Origin: Anaerobutyricum hallii
Lineage (GTDB): Bacteria; Bacillota; Clostridia; Lachnospirales; Lachnospiraceae
Assembly: GCF_900209925.1 (NCBI RefSeq)
Contig: NZ_LT907978.1
Coordinates: 2,017,001-2,081,000, forward strand
Direction of reading: 5' to 3'
Length of the DNA: 64,000 nt
Shown: positions 52,965 through 63,186 of the stretch, one piece after another
Layout of the letters: each line of letters begins with the position of its first letter
How positions within the stretch are numbered: the stretch's first letter is position 1
Notes under the pieces: generated by a model
Seen by the model: the letters and a program-made list of their open reading frames with translations, nothing else
The model's database searches: none
Told to the model about the DNA's origin: nothing
Made by a program: the position numbers and the translations under genes

Positions 52965-55212
52965 ATTTCTATTCACACATCCCATGTGGGATGTGACTTA
53001 GTTACATTTGAAGTATCAAAATTACTAAGGTCATTTCTACTCACACATCCCGTGTGGGATGTGACACATCTGCTGCAGGTGTAAGTGATCTGTCCATCTT
53101 CATTTCTACTCACACATCCCGTGTGGGATGTGACGGGATTATCAACATTAAATGGCGGTAATTTCGTAATTTCTACTCACACATCCCGTGTGGGATGTGA
53201 CATGAAACAGATTATAGACCAGTCTCTTGACAAGATTTCTACTCACACATCCCGTGTGGGATGTGACAAATATTAAGGAGGGGTTACATGGATTATAAGA
53301 ATTTCTACTCACACATCCCGTGTGGGATGTGACTCATTTTAACTTTTCGCCAACCGTTGACACTACATTTCTACTCACACATCCCGTGTGGGATGTGACT
53401 CTACTCATTGGGAATTTTTCTGATAACATTACATATTTCTACTCACACATCCCGTGTGGGATGTGACTCTTTAGCTTTTTCTAAAGATTCGTGTTCATTT
53501 TTATTTCTACTCACACATCCCGTGTGGGATGTGACATAGACCCGAACGAACAAACACAACTGGAAATAAATTTCTACTCACACATCCCGTGTGGGATGTG
53601 ACTGTATCCCCCGATTCAACATACTTAGAGCAATGAGATTTCTACTCACACATCCCGTGTGGGATGTGACGTTATCATTTCTTTAATTGCGTTCAATGTT
53701 TCAGTTATTTCTACTCACACATCCCGTGTGGGATGTGACCAAGAACGGCTGAGACACAATATAACAGTAACAATTTCTACTCACACATCCCGTGTGGGAT
53801 GTGACTTCGTTAGGATTAATATTTTTATAAATACTATTTATTTCTACTCACACATCCCGTGTGGGATGTGACGATTTCAACATTGAAAATGTAAACATTT
53901 CACAGATTTCTACTCACACATCCCGTGTGGGATGTGACGGGTCAATCGGAATCTCAATGTCTCTGTCATGTGAATTTCTACTCACACATCCCGTGTGGGA
54001 TGTGACAAAAGTGCTCTCACCCGCGTAAAAGAGAGCACACATTTCTACTCACACATCCCGTGTGGGATGTGACGACAGAATGAAAGCTGTACAGCTGGTA
54101 TATTTTATTTCTACTCACACATCCCGTGTGGGATGTGACGAATACACAGCAATTATTGCAGATGAATTAAAAGATTTCTACTCACACATCCCGTGTGGGA
54201 TGTGACATGGCGGATATTGATGTTGTAAGCCATGTAGATATTTCTACTCACACATCCCGTGTGGGATGTGACAGTAAAGAAGTACGGTTGCGATGGTGCG
54301 ATCATTATTTCTACTCACACATCCCGTGTGGGATGTGACTTCCTCGGGACTGGGACTACAAAGATTCAGGGAAATTTCTACTCACACATCCCGTGTGGGA
54401 TGTGACGGCTGCCTACCTCCGGCGGTAGTAGACGAGTTAATAAATTTCTACTCACACATCCCGTGTGGGATGTGACCCATGGCACTTGCAAGGGCATTAG
54501 AACAGGCAGATTTCTACTCACACATCCCGTGTGGGATGTGACGACATCGAGGATAAAGTGCAGGCAAGGCTAAGTAATTTCTACTCACACATCCCGTGTG
54601 GGATGTGACTGGCGGCTATTCGTACAGCAGAGCAACAAATTCTAATTTCTACTCACACATCCCGTGTGGGATGTGACGATACCTCTATGTCTGCCAGAGT
54701 GGCAGAGAAAATTTCTACTCACACATCCCGTGTGGGATGTGACAAATTGATGGCAAGTTTGGGGTAAATTCCCTTAATTTCTACTCACACATCCCGTGTG
54801 GGATGTGACGAACTTGTGCCGCGGGAAGGCGAGAAATATATCAATTTCTACTCACACATCCCGTGTGGGATGTGACAAAATGCTGTAAACGGATTTAAAG
54901 GGGCATTTAATTTCTACTCACACATCCCGTGTGGGATGTGACAACATTACGGACGGCTCGCTGTATTCTGGAGTAAATTTCTACTCACACATCCCGTGTG
55001 GGATGTGACAAAGACAGGTGGCTACCAGAAACCTACAACAATAGCGATTTCTACTCACACATCCCGTGTGGGATGTGACCGGAAGTACCAACGGCCACTG
55101 TAAGCACAAGCGATTTCTACTCACACATCCCGTGTGGGATGTGACCACGTTATTACAAAGGCTATAACCGCATGGCGTTATTTCTACTCACACATCCCGT
55201 GTGGGATGTGAC
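52965..55212 (-). CRISPR. Type I-C CRISPR array, 34 repeats and 33 spacers
   Basis: The 33-nt repeat begins GTCACATCCC on the minus strand, has a perfect 8-bp hairpin (CACATCCC/GGGATGTG) with a 4-base loop, and ends GTGAGTAGAAAT. I counted starts at a spacing of 66-70 nt, with spacers of about 33-37 nt. Only the copy at 52965-52997 is degenerate (two changes), which marks the leader-distal end. The leader is therefore on the cas2 side and the array is transcribed on the minus strand, like the cas genes. The newest spacer is next to 55180. Otherwise the repeats look invariant, which points to a recently active array. Confidence 0.98.
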
Positions 55213-55373
55213 CGCTATATATAGTATACTACAGTCTCAACATCCCCATATATCACGAGATGGACTTATAATTCATTTAGAATTATATTAATTTTACCGT
55301 TAAAACGGATTTTTTTCAAGCGAACCTCCCAGATTTTTTTAATCACCGGTAGTTCGCCTGTTTCATTTAAAAA
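55213..55373 (-). promoter_or_regulatory. CRISPR leader
   Basis: An AT-rich 161-bp stretch between cas2 and the first repeat. On the minus strand it holds a hairpin GGCGAAC...GTTCGC, a perfect small stem CCGTT/AACGG, and, close to the array, TATACT and TATATA boxes. No -35 hexamer with correct spacing is obvious. No T run follows the hairpin, so I do not call it a terminator. Confidence 0.7.
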
Positions 55374-55664
55374 TTAAATGATTATAACACCTTCTGGATT
55401 ATATGTCTTCTTTGCACCTACATGTTCTACTCTTCTCTCCCAATTATTCCCCAAATAATAAAATCGAAGACTATCCTCTTCCTTATCTATTAAATCCATG
55501 AGTTTTTCTTTTAATTTTAAAAATGAAGAATAATCTAAATCTGCCTCAAAAACAGAATTTTGAACTCTCTGGGCATGATTCTGACATTCTTTTGCAACTT
55601 TTCGTAACCGTTTTTTCCCCGCCGGCGATGTCGTACTTACATCATAGCTTATCAAAACCATCAT
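55374..55664 (-). CDS. cas2: CRISPR adaptation protein Cas2
   Basis: Cas2 is the small ferredoxin-fold subunit of the Cas1-Cas2 integrase. The 96 residues begin VLISYDVSTTSPAGKKRLRK and contain CQNHAQRVQNSVFEADLDYS and FYYLGNNWERRVEHVGA, all typical of the I-C branch. It follows cas1 by 28 nt and is the last cas gene before the leader, as usual for I-C. Confidence 0.96.
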   Translation of the reverse strand: MMVLISYDVSTTSPAGKKRLRKVAKECQNHAQRVQNSVFEADLDYSSFLKLKEKLMDLIDKEEDSLRFYYLGNNWERRVEHVGAKKTYNPEGVIII

Positions 55665-55692
55665 TATTATTCACTTCCTCATTTTTAATATA

Positions 55693-56715
55693 TTACTTAA
55701 GCAAAAATGAAGGATATGTACTTATTTCTCCCCGTACATACTTCGCCAACAAATTACTTTGTACATATGGCAACAAACCACGAGGAATTTTCTGTTTCAA
55801 ATATGGATGTGTCATTGTAGAACGTTTTTTCTCCTGCCATTTAGAAAGAACCTTTTTTCTCCCTTCTTCATTCAACCAAACAGCTCCAGAAATTTTTTGT
55901 TCAAAATCTTTCTCTCCCACTATTTTCAAATTCAAGAGAGTAATTACAAATCTCTCCACAATACATCTTATTTCCTCTACTAAATCACAAGCTAATGAAC
56001 TTCGCCCACTTCTTAATGTATGACAATATCCTATATAGCTATCTAATCCAACTGTCTCTAATGCTGCGGCCACCTCATTTGTCGCTAACGTATAAACAAA
56101 TGATAATAATGCATTCACTGGATCTAGTGGCGGATGTTTTATTCTTAATTGAAATTCAAAATCAACCTTTTTATTTGTAATAAGTTTGTTAAATATGGAA
56201 AAATAATTCTTTGCACAAAATCCTTCAATTCCCACTATTTCTTCGATGGACTCTGCCTCGTAAACTTTATCAACCCCCTCCTTCAAAACTTCTAATACTT
56301 TCTGTATATCTTCATCTTCTCTTAACTCCGCATTATCATGTAATGTTCTACGTATTAACTGTCTGCAATTACTAAATTTTGCTGCCATAGTATTTTGTGT
56401 TAATAATAAACCTTCAGCTCTAAACTTGTCTATCTGCTGTACTCTCAGAAAAACATTTCCTTTTGTTTCACCACATACTTTTGCCAAAAATTTCCCCTGC
56501 GGTGAAATAAAGTTAATAGGTATTGTTTTACTAACACACTTTCCCATTAATGCTGGAGAGCAACCCAGATAATTGAAACAAACTATATTTTCTACATTTT
56601 CGAATGGAATACGAAGTTTTGTTTCTCCATCTATTTTACATACCAGATTTTCTCCGTCTAATGTCAAATATGCCTGTTCTTGCAATATATAAACTGTATT
56701 TAAAAGTTTTCTCAT
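55693..56715 (-). CDS. cas1: CRISPR integrase Cas1 (type I-C)
   Basis: Cas1 inserts new spacers at the leader. The 340 residues show the N-terminal beta domain (RIPFENVENIVCFNYLGCSP). The metal site of the C-terminal domain is seen in EEIVGIEGFCAKNYF (Glu), YIGYCHTLRSGRSSLACDLV (His) and the following EEIRCIVERF (acidic). The ATG overlaps the cas4 stop by 4 nt after GAAAGGGCATCAAT. Length and order cas4-cas1-cas2 fit type I-C. Confidence 0.97.
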   Translation of the reverse strand: MRKLLNTVYILQEQAYLTLDGENLVCKIDGETKLRIPFENVENIVCFNYLGCSPALMGKCVSKTIPINFISPQGKFLAKVCGETKGNVFLRVQQIDKFRAEGLLLTQNTMAAKFSNCRQLIRRTLHDNAELREDEDIQKVLEVLKEGVDKVYEAESIEEIVGIEGFCAKNYFSIFNKLITNKKVDFEFQLRIKHPPLDPVNALLSFVYTLATNEVAAALETVGLDSYIGYCHTLRSGRSSLACDLVEEIRCIVERFVITLLNLKIVGEKDFEQKISGAVWLNEEGRKKVLSKWQEKKRSTMTHPYLKQKIPRGLLPYVQSNLLAKYVRGEISTYPSFLLK

Positions 56716-57386
56716 ATTGATGCCCTTTCAATTTTTTCTATCTCGTTTCGAACGTCATTAATCTTTTTCATTGATGGCATACATAAATCCTTCATTGAAC
56801 ATCCACTACACTTTTGATTTTTTCTAATAGGAGGAATTTCGCCTCTTTTTAAATAATCTCTCATTTCTTCTAAAGTTTTTCTCAAAAAATCATCGTACTG
56901 TTGAAAATGTTCTTGTAAAGGTAAGGCAACCCTTTTCTTCACGTCTCCATAATAAATAACCCCTTTACAATCACTTCCAAATACAAAATCTATACATAAC
57001 TTTTGTGCAAATACCTGCATTAAGTCATCTTCCCGATATTCTTGATTTTTTGGTTTTGTCGGTTTATATTCGACAATAACTATCTGATACTTCTCCTTAC
57101 TTCCATTAATAGATATCCCGTTTTTATTTTCGTGCAACTCCATACAATCGGTCATTCCATATAAATTATAGGGTTCCAAATCATTATATATCGGAACTGA
57201 TGTAAAAACTTTTTTCCCTCTAGAAATATAATTTTTCTTTGGATCATGCACTCTTTTATGCATCAAATTTGCTTTTGTGACAAAGATATTTTCTTCCCAT
57301 GCTTTATCAATTTCCAAAAGTCCCCATCGATGTGGGCAGTATAAATAATGTTGGATAGAGCGAATTGCAATTTCTACACTACTCAT
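56712..57386 (-). CDS. cas4: CRISPR-associated exonuclease Cas4
   Basis: Cas4 trims and orients prespacers by their PAM. The 224 residues have the first Fe-S cysteine in QHYLYCPHRWGLLEIDK, the RecB-type nuclease core (VIVEYKPTKPKNQEYREDDL with Glu and Lys) and the other three cysteines in KNQKCSGCSMKDLCMPS. It overlaps cas7 and cas1 by 4 nt on each side. Confidence 0.96.
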   Translation of the reverse strand: MSSVEIAIRSIQHYLYCPHRWGLLEIDKAWEENIFVTKANLMHKRVHDPKKNYISRGKKVFTSVPIYNDLEPYNLYGMTDCMELHENKNGISINGSKEKYQIVIVEYKPTKPKNQEYREDDLMQVFAQKLCIDFVFGSDCKGVIYYGDVKKRVALPLQEHFQQYDDFLRKTLEEMRDYLKRGEIPPIRKNQKCSGCSMKDLCMPSMKKINDVRNEIEKIERASI

Positions 57387-58243
57387 AATTTTTCTATCAT
57401 CTCCACTCCCTGCGGCATATTGTTATCAACCTGAATAACATAATCTTCTAATGACCGAGGAATCCTTCCCTCTTTTTCCTGAATTGTTATCTTATCAAAT
57501 AAAATATGAGATGGACAACTTCCCAGAACATTATCATGTTTAAAAACATACAACTTTCTCATGCACATTTTTCCTCTTGCAGCACTATGATCATTTTCAA
57601 ACATATTTATAATTGATGTCCATAAAAGCTCTACATCCTCTTCTGTCAATCCTGTTGATTTATTAGCAAGAGCGGCTGACACATAACCCTCTGCCCTGTA
57701 TAATGCATATGGAATAATACTTTTTCTTCCCATCTCCGTATCACCACTTTTTTGATTACGCACTTCAGATGTTTTTGCCTGACGGGTAATAGTAATATCT
57801 AATGCATTTATTGGAGAAATACTTCTGGCAAAATTAATCTGCACTGGTCCTCTTACTATTCCGCAAGGGTCATCTCCCGTTGACATTACCGCTCCAAAAG
57901 CTCTTACATCAAAATAATTTTTGCAAATATATTCTCTTGCTTTTTTTACATCATCTACATTTTTTCCTTTTTTCCCAGTTTCTAAATTTTCAGTTCTATA
58001 TGCTTCCGCAAATTTTTCGTTTAATGGCTTGTCTGGTTTTATCAGTATGTTATATCCCGGAACTCCCTCCTTTACAAGTTCCACATAATTTCTTATCTTA
58101 CGCTTCAGGCATACATCTGTCACATATCCCAACCCCGACTCTACATCCATTCTAGGAGCATTTCCAGCATCTGGATCCCCATTAGGATTTCCATTCTCCA
58201 CATCAAAAATCATAACAAAATCATATCTATTATTCAGTGCCAT
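57383..58243 (-). CDS. cas7: Cascade backbone protein Cas7 (Csd2, type I-C)
   Basis: Cas7 copies form the helical backbone that holds the crRNA spacer and flips out every sixth base. The start follows GAGGAGGAAAAATA. The N-terminus MALNNRYDFVMIFDVENGNP continues with NGDPDAGNAPRMD, the Csd2 hallmark. GPVQINFARSISPINALDIT and MGRKSIIPYALYRAEGYVSA follow. The 286-residue length is normal. The longer upstream frame only runs into cas8c. Confidence 0.96.
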   Translation of the reverse strand: MALNNRYDFVMIFDVENGNPNGDPDAGNAPRMDVESGLGYVTDVCLKRKIRNYVELVKEGVPGYNILIKPDKPLNEKFAEAYRTENLETGKKGKNVDDVKKAREYICKNYFDVRAFGAVMSTGDDPCGIVRGPVQINFARSISPINALDITITRQAKTSEVRNQKSGDTEMGRKSIIPYALYRAEGYVSAALANKSTGLTEEDVELLWTSIINMFENDHSAARGKMCMRKLYVFKHDNVLGSCPSHILFDKITIQEKEGRIPRSLEDYVIQVDNNMPQGVEMIEKL

Positions 58244-58244
58244 A

Positions 58245-60077
58245 TTATTTTTCCTCCTCTTCTTTACTTGCATTCTTTTCATTTTTTTCAAAAAAGCTCT
58301 GATATTGCTGATAATATCCCACTATAAATTCTCCCTGTTCTTTTAATGAAAGCAGTTTAGGAAAACCTCCATTCAATGAATCTATAATCTCACCTATTAA
58401 TTTATTATAAAAAACAGGATATGAAACTTTCTTCAAGTGTGCCTGTCCTAAACGAAGCAATTTAGGAAAAACCATTTGAGGATTCATAGATGCTGATGAA
58501 AAATAAGAATCCTTAATTGTTCGATTAAGGGCATTCTGATATGCCTCCTGCTGCAACTTTTCTAAGACGGCAAAAAGTCTTCCAGACAAATATGCCTGCC
58601 CCTTATTTTCTTTATCCAATGCCATTTTTAATTCCTCCTTTTTATAATTTCTGTTAATATATGCTTTTATCATTCCTGCTCTTACACCATTTAACTTTTC
58701 ACTTCCACTATCCACTCTAACTCTTCGAACTACTGTCTCTAATAAAGCATTTGGATAAGGTGTGTCATAAATAATAGACTCAAATATTTTTGCCGACAAT
58801 GCTGGATTTATTTTATTATTTTTATCATCTTTCATTCTATACTCCGGAGAAGTCAATTCAAAATAAATACGATGAATCGATACAATATCAAGTCCACCTA
58901 CTATTTTTAATTCCTGCTGAAATTTTGAAATGTTCCATAATATATCTGCATATTTTTTTCTGAAAATAAATTTCACAGACAGCCTTGAAGAATTTGGTTT
59001 CAATCCCAATATGTAAAAATCTACATTTTCATCTATTTTATCCAATTCTAAAAAATGTTCTTTTAACACTTTTCCTTTTTGTCCATCTCTCATAAGTTTT
59101 TGAAGTATATTGGAAAGTTCTTTTGCTTTTATTTTATCTGTTGTTTGAGAAAGCATCTTTAGGAATAAATCTTCGTATTCTTCCCCTTTATCCATAGCCC
59201 AGAAAACAATTGTCATGCCATCTAACAATATTTTGTGCTTGCTACTACTTAATAAAACATTCAAAGCCTCTGTATATTTTTTCATAACTTTTTCTGAAAT
59301 ATTGCTATTATAGGATTGTTCATTCCCATAAGAGCTTTCTGAATTATTATTAAATCCAATCAACACACTTCCTGTTGCCAGGCCACCATATACTCCCTTT
59401 ATTTTTCCATGTATTCTTGCTATCGGTTCTTCTTCTCCTGTAATGGCACACTGTGCAAATATTTTTTCGTTTTCCATTTCTCTATCAGTTTTATATACAG
59501 CATCCCATTTTTTCTTTAACTCAATATCCTCGTATAATAATGTCGTATCTGATTTTCCTGATAAAGTAAAAGAAAATCCAGAGGTCTCATAATCTTTTCC
59601 CAACCCTAAAAGAAATTTATTTTCCAATTCATCTTCTGGATTCCAATTTAATAGGAATTGTCGATAAGCATCTGTTATAGGAGACTTTAAATCTTCGATA
59701 AATTCTAAATTTTTCTCTACAAATGCCTTATGAGATTTTTTTGCCTTTCCTGTCCTATCTTCCGTAGATAATTCACCTGTTTTTTTATCTCTATTTAATC
59801 CAAAAATGTACAAAGGTCTATGTTCTAAAATATTTGCTTCAATTCCAGATTTTTCTGTCCTTTCTGGCATTTTTACTTCTTTCGGAACTAATTTCTTGAC
59901 CACTTTTTCTTTTTTAGATTCCGCAATTTCTCTCTGCACATTTATTATATTATCTATCGTTCCTTCCTCCGTCAAAGAAATCAGGTAATGAATCTTTACT
60001 TTAGAATATCCTTCTGGAAGAACTTTTCCTTCTGCCGATAAAATATCATAATAATTACATAGTGCCTGAATTAGCAT
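58245..60077 (-). CDS. cas8c: Cascade large subunit Cas8c (Csd1)
   Basis: Cas8c recognises the PAM and recruits Cas3; in type I-C an internal start often also yields a small subunit (Cas11). The 610 residues match Csd1: LIQALCNYYDILSAEG at the N-terminus, RPLYIFGLNRDKKTG, SGFSFTLSGKSDTTL, the conserved CAITGEEEPIARIHGKIKGV, and the C-terminal LDKENKGQAYLSGRLFAVLE. The start overlaps the cas5c stop. I did not locate an internal Cas11 start with certainty. Confidence 0.95.
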   Translation of the reverse strand: MLIQALCNYYDILSAEGKVLPEGYSKVKIHYLISLTEEGTIDNIINVQREIAESKKEKVVKKLVPKEVKMPERTEKSGIEANILEHRPLYIFGLNRDKKTGELSTEDRTGKAKKSHKAFVEKNLEFIEDLKSPITDAYRQFLLNWNPEDELENKFLLGLGKDYETSGFSFTLSGKSDTTLLYEDIELKKKWDAVYKTDREMENEKIFAQCAITGEEEPIARIHGKIKGVYGGLATGSVLIGFNNNSESSYGNEQSYNSNISEKVMKKYTEALNVLLSSSKHKILLDGMTIVFWAMDKGEEYEDLFLKMLSQTTDKIKAKELSNILQKLMRDGQKGKVLKEHFLELDKIDENVDFYILGLKPNSSRLSVKFIFRKKYADILWNISKFQQELKIVGGLDIVSIHRIYFELTSPEYRMKDDKNNKINPALSAKIFESIIYDTPYPNALLETVVRRVRVDSGSEKLNGVRAGMIKAYINRNYKKEELKMALDKENKGQAYLSGRLFAVLEKLQQEAYQNALNRTIKDSYFSSASMNPQMVFPKLLRLGQAHLKKVSYPVFYNKLIGEIIDSLNGGFPKLLSLKEQGEFIVGYYQQYQSFFEKNEKNASKEEEEK

Positions 60078-60799
60078 TTAAGTCCCTCCCTGTATTTTTC
60101 TACATCAATAACTCCATTTACCATATGCGGGCGATAGTAGAGTGTCGATGCTTTATCTGAAAATTTGGGATTATCCCAGTCTCCATTAATCGGCTTTCCA
60201 CCATCTTCAAATTGTACTTTATAACTCATAAACCCCAAATCAACATCTCCCATTGCAATAATTTCTTCACTGATCATATTCTCATTAAATTTCTCCAGTA
60301 ATGAAATACTCTTTATCGGAAATTCACTGCATCCTAAACACGGTGTTCTAAAACATTGTCCCTTTTCTAAACGTCGTTTAATAATATTATAGTGCTTTTT
60401 TTCCGCATCCTGCTCCTCTTCATTTTTCAGACCTGTCAATTCAAAATGAAACTCTATCCCATATTTCACATTTTTTAATACCATAGAGGCTCTCTGACTC
60501 CTGATTTTCGAGGTATAGATACATGGACTTTCCGCTTTCCCTTTCATTTGATTTTTAACTGCTTTAAATTTCACTTTTTCTTTTACTTCATTTCTTCGTA
60601 TATTAATAAAATCAATTGGATGGAATACAATAATCTTATCAATTACATATCGAACAGCAGGCTTCCAATACACGCTTTTTAGCATTCCTTCCAACGCTCC
60701 CGGAGTAGGTACATCATAGCTTACCCTTTCAACCTTAAGCTCCGGCCTGGTAAAACAGGCATAATCCCCCTCTACTAATACTTTAAATCCATAACTCAT
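60071..60799 (-). CDS. cas5c: Cas5c (Cas5d), crRNA-processing endoribonuclease of type I-C
   Basis: Type I-C lacks Cas6; Cas5c cuts the repeat at the 3' base of its hairpin and stays bound to the 11-nt 5' handle. The 242 residues begin SYGFKVLVEGDYACFTRPEL, then RVSYDVPTPGALEGMLKSVY and VIDKIIVFHPIDFINIRRNE, all Cas5d features. The start is the ATG after GAGGGGAGAATA, 45 nt inside the longest frame. Because it must read the handle, it should also process the solo repeat RNA upstream of cas3. Confidence 0.95.
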   Translation of the reverse strand: MSYGFKVLVEGDYACFTRPELKVERVSYDVPTPGALEGMLKSVYWKPAVRYVIDKIIVFHPIDFINIRRNEVKEKVKFKAVKNQMKGKAESPCIYTSKIRSQRASMVLKNVKYGIEFHFELTGLKNEEEQDAEKKHYNIIKRRLEKGQCFRTPCLGCSEFPIKSISLLEKFNENMISEEIIAMGDVDLGFMSYKVQFEDGGKPINGDWDNPKFSDKASTLYYRPHMVNGVIDVEKYREGLKC

Positions 60800-60818
60800 T
60801 ATTCTCCCCTCACTTTCA

Positions 60819-63038
60819 TTATAAAAGATAATCTCTTGCTTCAAATAAAAGACCTATTTCTTCGTCATAATAATCCAAATTAGTAAGACAATAAATGCCT
60901 GTCCCAAAGTCATCTACCACATTTTGTTTTATTAAATCGTCCAACTCATTTTTATATAAAGAGCAGGTATAATTCTGTAAGTTCCTCTCATTCACTGTTT
61001 GCTTACACTCTAAATCTGCTACCATTTGTCTACTTTTCTCATCTCTTGGAATTACTAGAGAAACTGTTCTACTATCAATCAATTCAAAATTCTTTGCATA
61101 TTCTTTAAATGGAATATACCTAAAATCATCACACATACAATGCATCGTATTTTGAGATATACTATCTTCCTTAAGCGAAAAAATTCTTTCATAATACTCT
61201 TTTATACAAGCAGAATCAGAAATATCTTCATATTTTTTTAATAAATCTCTTGTTATATCCATTTCTACTGATATCGCTTTCTTTTTTGAATCAAGCAATT
61301 CAAACACAAACACATCTGCCCTTTTCCTTTTTCCCTCTCTGTTGCATCGTCCTCCTGCCTGTAAAATATTATCCAGTCCTTTTAATTCCCTAAAAACTGT
61401 GTACACATCCAAATCTACACCAGCTTCTATTAACGATGTAGAAACAATAGTAATCCTTCTCTCTTCCGGTACATTTTTAAAATCTGTGAATTCTTTTTCC
61501 AAGCACTTTAACTCTTTTCTGATATTCTTTAATACGATTGCCCTGTCTAACGCTGTCATATATGTAGATAAATGATACTTTTTCCCCGAAATCTTCTTAT
61601 ATAGTTTCCTTGCTGCTTTTCTTGTATTCACGATGATTAATGAGGATGGGCTTAATGAACTCTTTGCAAGCAGTTCATCTTCTCCTATCTCTCCTAAATA
61701 ATTATAATTACATTTTTGAAACTTTTTAAATAATGACTTATCTTCTATTAAGTTTACAATTTTACTGTCTGTCACTGCATATTTTCTTATCAAGCTTAAA
61801 TAATCCGGCATTGTTGCTGTTAGAAAAATCGATTCGCTTTGTAAATATTTGGTAATATATGCAACTGCCTGTAGACATGGCTGTAAATATTCTTCTGGCA
61901 TCATATGTGCTTCATCAAATATTAAAATACTATCAGCCATATTATGTATCTTACGTAACTTTCCACGCTTGTTTGAATAAATTGACTCAAAAAATTGTAC
62001 CGTTGTAGTAATAATAAACTTCGTATTTCCCCAGTTTTCTACTGCTACCTTAGCCGCTTTTTTATAATCTTCATCCATTTCATCTATATTTTCATAATCA
62101 AATGTAGATTGATGCCTTAATATCTCTAAATTATTTTGAAACAGCTCATTAAAAACTTCTGCAGTCTGATCAATGATACTATTATAAGGTATTACATAAA
62201 TGATTCTTTTTTTCTTTTGTGAAATCACTCGTTCTAACGCAATCTTAACACTCGCCAAGGTTTTTCCACTTCCCGTTGGCATATTCAACAGATAAATTTC
62301 CGCAGTTTTTTTTGCATTCTCAAATGCCTGGCTTTGTAACAATGCTCTGGCTGTTTGAAGCTCTGTTTCAACCTGAAAACTTTCTAATTTTTGATTTACA
62401 TTATCTAACGCTGCCCCAAAATCCCCTTTTAATTCTCTTGGTCTTTCATCAACTCTACAAAAATTCGCTGTATCTTCTGAGTCTGCATCTACAAGACATG
62501 AAAATAAATATCTTGTCAAAAATGCAATCTTATCTAGTACTTTCTCTTCACTATTGTCACAATCTGATAACAGAAATTGTAGAAAATCCTTCTCATCTAG
62601 TTCCGGTATTTCCAATTCTTCTTTATATGTAGAAAAATCTTCAAATTTTCTTTTTAATCTTCCAGCTAATGTCGAATCTGTCCCATAATCATTTCTAGTT
62701 CCACCATCTGGTATTCCTGAATGATGCCCGGCTATACAATATTCCATCATTCTTGACAAAATCCCTAATGGATATCTGGATTTATTCTCCGACATATCTT
62801 TTACAATAATTACTCCACAAGTTGAATGTTCTACCCTTATATCACTTCCTGATATTCTTTTTTGAAAAGATTCCTGATACTTCCCACAGTCGTGTAATAA
62901 CCCTGTTACATATGCTATCTTCTTAAATATTTCAACAGCATATTCTTCCGCTAACATCGCAACATTTTCACTATGTTCCTTTACTGTTTGTTCTGTTTTT
63001 AATTCTTCATTAATATGCGCAATATACTTTTTCTCCAT
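60819..63038 (-). CDS. cas3: CRISPR-associated helicase/nuclease Cas3
   Basis: Cas3 degrades target DNA after Cascade binding. Of 739 residues, the first 200 form the HD nuclease (TVKEHSENVAMLAEEY, VTGLLHDCGKYQESF, CIAGHHSGIPDGG). The SF2 helicase follows, with Walker A LLNMPTGSGKTLASVKIAL, DEAH in LIFDEAHMMPEEYL, SIFLTATMPDYL and motif VI QAGGRCNREGKR. The start is the ATG after GAAAGGG, 57 nt inside the longest frame; the promoter -10 box lies within the excluded part. It is the first gene of the operon cas3-cas5c-cas8c-cas7-cas4-cas1-cas2. Confidence 0.97.
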   Translation of the reverse strand: MEKKYIAHINEELKTEQTVKEHSENVAMLAEEYAVEIFKKIAYVTGLLHDCGKYQESFQKRISGSDIRVEHSTCGVIIVKDMSENKSRYPLGILSRMMEYCIAGHHSGIPDGGTRNDYGTDSTLAGRLKRKFEDFSTYKEELEIPELDEKDFLQFLLSDCDNSEEKVLDKIAFLTRYLFSCLVDADSEDTANFCRVDERPRELKGDFGAALDNVNQKLESFQVETELQTARALLQSQAFENAKKTAEIYLLNMPTGSGKTLASVKIALERVISQKKKRIIYVIPYNSIIDQTAEVFNELFQNNLEILRHQSTFDYENIDEMDEDYKKAAKVAVENWGNTKFIITTTVQFFESIYSNKRGKLRKIHNMADSILIFDEAHMMPEEYLQPCLQAVAYITKYLQSESIFLTATMPDYLSLIRKYAVTDSKIVNLIEDKSLFKKFQKCNYNYLGEIGEDELLAKSSLSPSSLIIVNTRKAARKLYKKISGKKYHLSTYMTALDRAIVLKNIRKELKCLEKEFTDFKNVPEERRITIVSTSLIEAGVDLDVYTVFRELKGLDNILQAGGRCNREGKRKRADVFVFELLDSKKKAISVEMDITRDLLKKYEDISDSACIKEYYERIFSLKEDSISQNTMHCMCDDFRYIPFKEYAKNFELIDSRTVSLVIPRDEKSRQMVADLECKQTVNERNLQNYTCSLYKNELDDLIKQNVVDDFGTGIYCLTNLDYYDEEIGLLFEARDYLL

Positions 63039-63083
63039 ATAATACCCTTTCAAAAGCAATATTGTATTTATTTTTGTACATTC

Positions 63084-63112
63084 ATGATAGCACACTTATT
63101 TTTTTATTTCAA
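63084..63112 (-). promoter_or_regulatory. Promoter of the cas operon
   Basis: TTGAAA (63107-63112), 17-nt spacer, TATCAT (63084-63089) on the minus strand, giving a leader of about 40 nt before cas3. The region upstream of the -35 box carries the match to the solo-repeat RNA. Confidence 0.8.
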
Positions 63113-63118
63113 TTTTTT

Positions 63119-63137
63119 CTTTATTTAGTTGAATATT
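63119..63137 (+). promoter_or_regulatory. Putative self-target of the solo-repeat RNA upstream of the cas3 -35 box
   Basis: TATTTAGTTGAATATT (63122-63137) equals the first 16 spacer-like nt of the solo RNA except at position 6. The 3 bases on its 5' side are CTT; a TTC, the usual type I-C PAM, is two bases further out. The PAM-proximal end is 9 bp from the -35 hexamer, so bound Cascade would sit against the promoter. Confidence 0.7.
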
Positions 63138-63151
63138 AATTATAATTCCAA

Positions 63152-63186
63152 TAAAAAAGTTCCTTGCATTTTTCTGCAAGAAACTT
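63152..63186 (-). terminator. Intrinsic terminator of the solo-repeat RNA
   Basis: On the minus strand AAGTTTCTTGCA pairs with TGCAAGGAACTT (one G-U pair) around a 5-nt loop, followed by TTTTTT. It begins about 26 nt after the solo repeat and lies upstream of the cas promoter. Confidence 0.88.

Noticed and set aside
52811-54475. Short plus-strand open frames over the CRISPR array, encoding repeated STHTSRVGCD-like peptides
   Set aside because: They are made only by the repeat sequence read in one frame and stop in the spacers. They lack ribosome sites and are antisense to the transcribed array.
55310-55358. Hairpin GGCGAAC/GTTCGC in the leader as the terminator of the cas operon
   Set aside because: On the minus strand it is followed by a run of A, not T, so it does not fit an intrinsic terminator for the cas genes.
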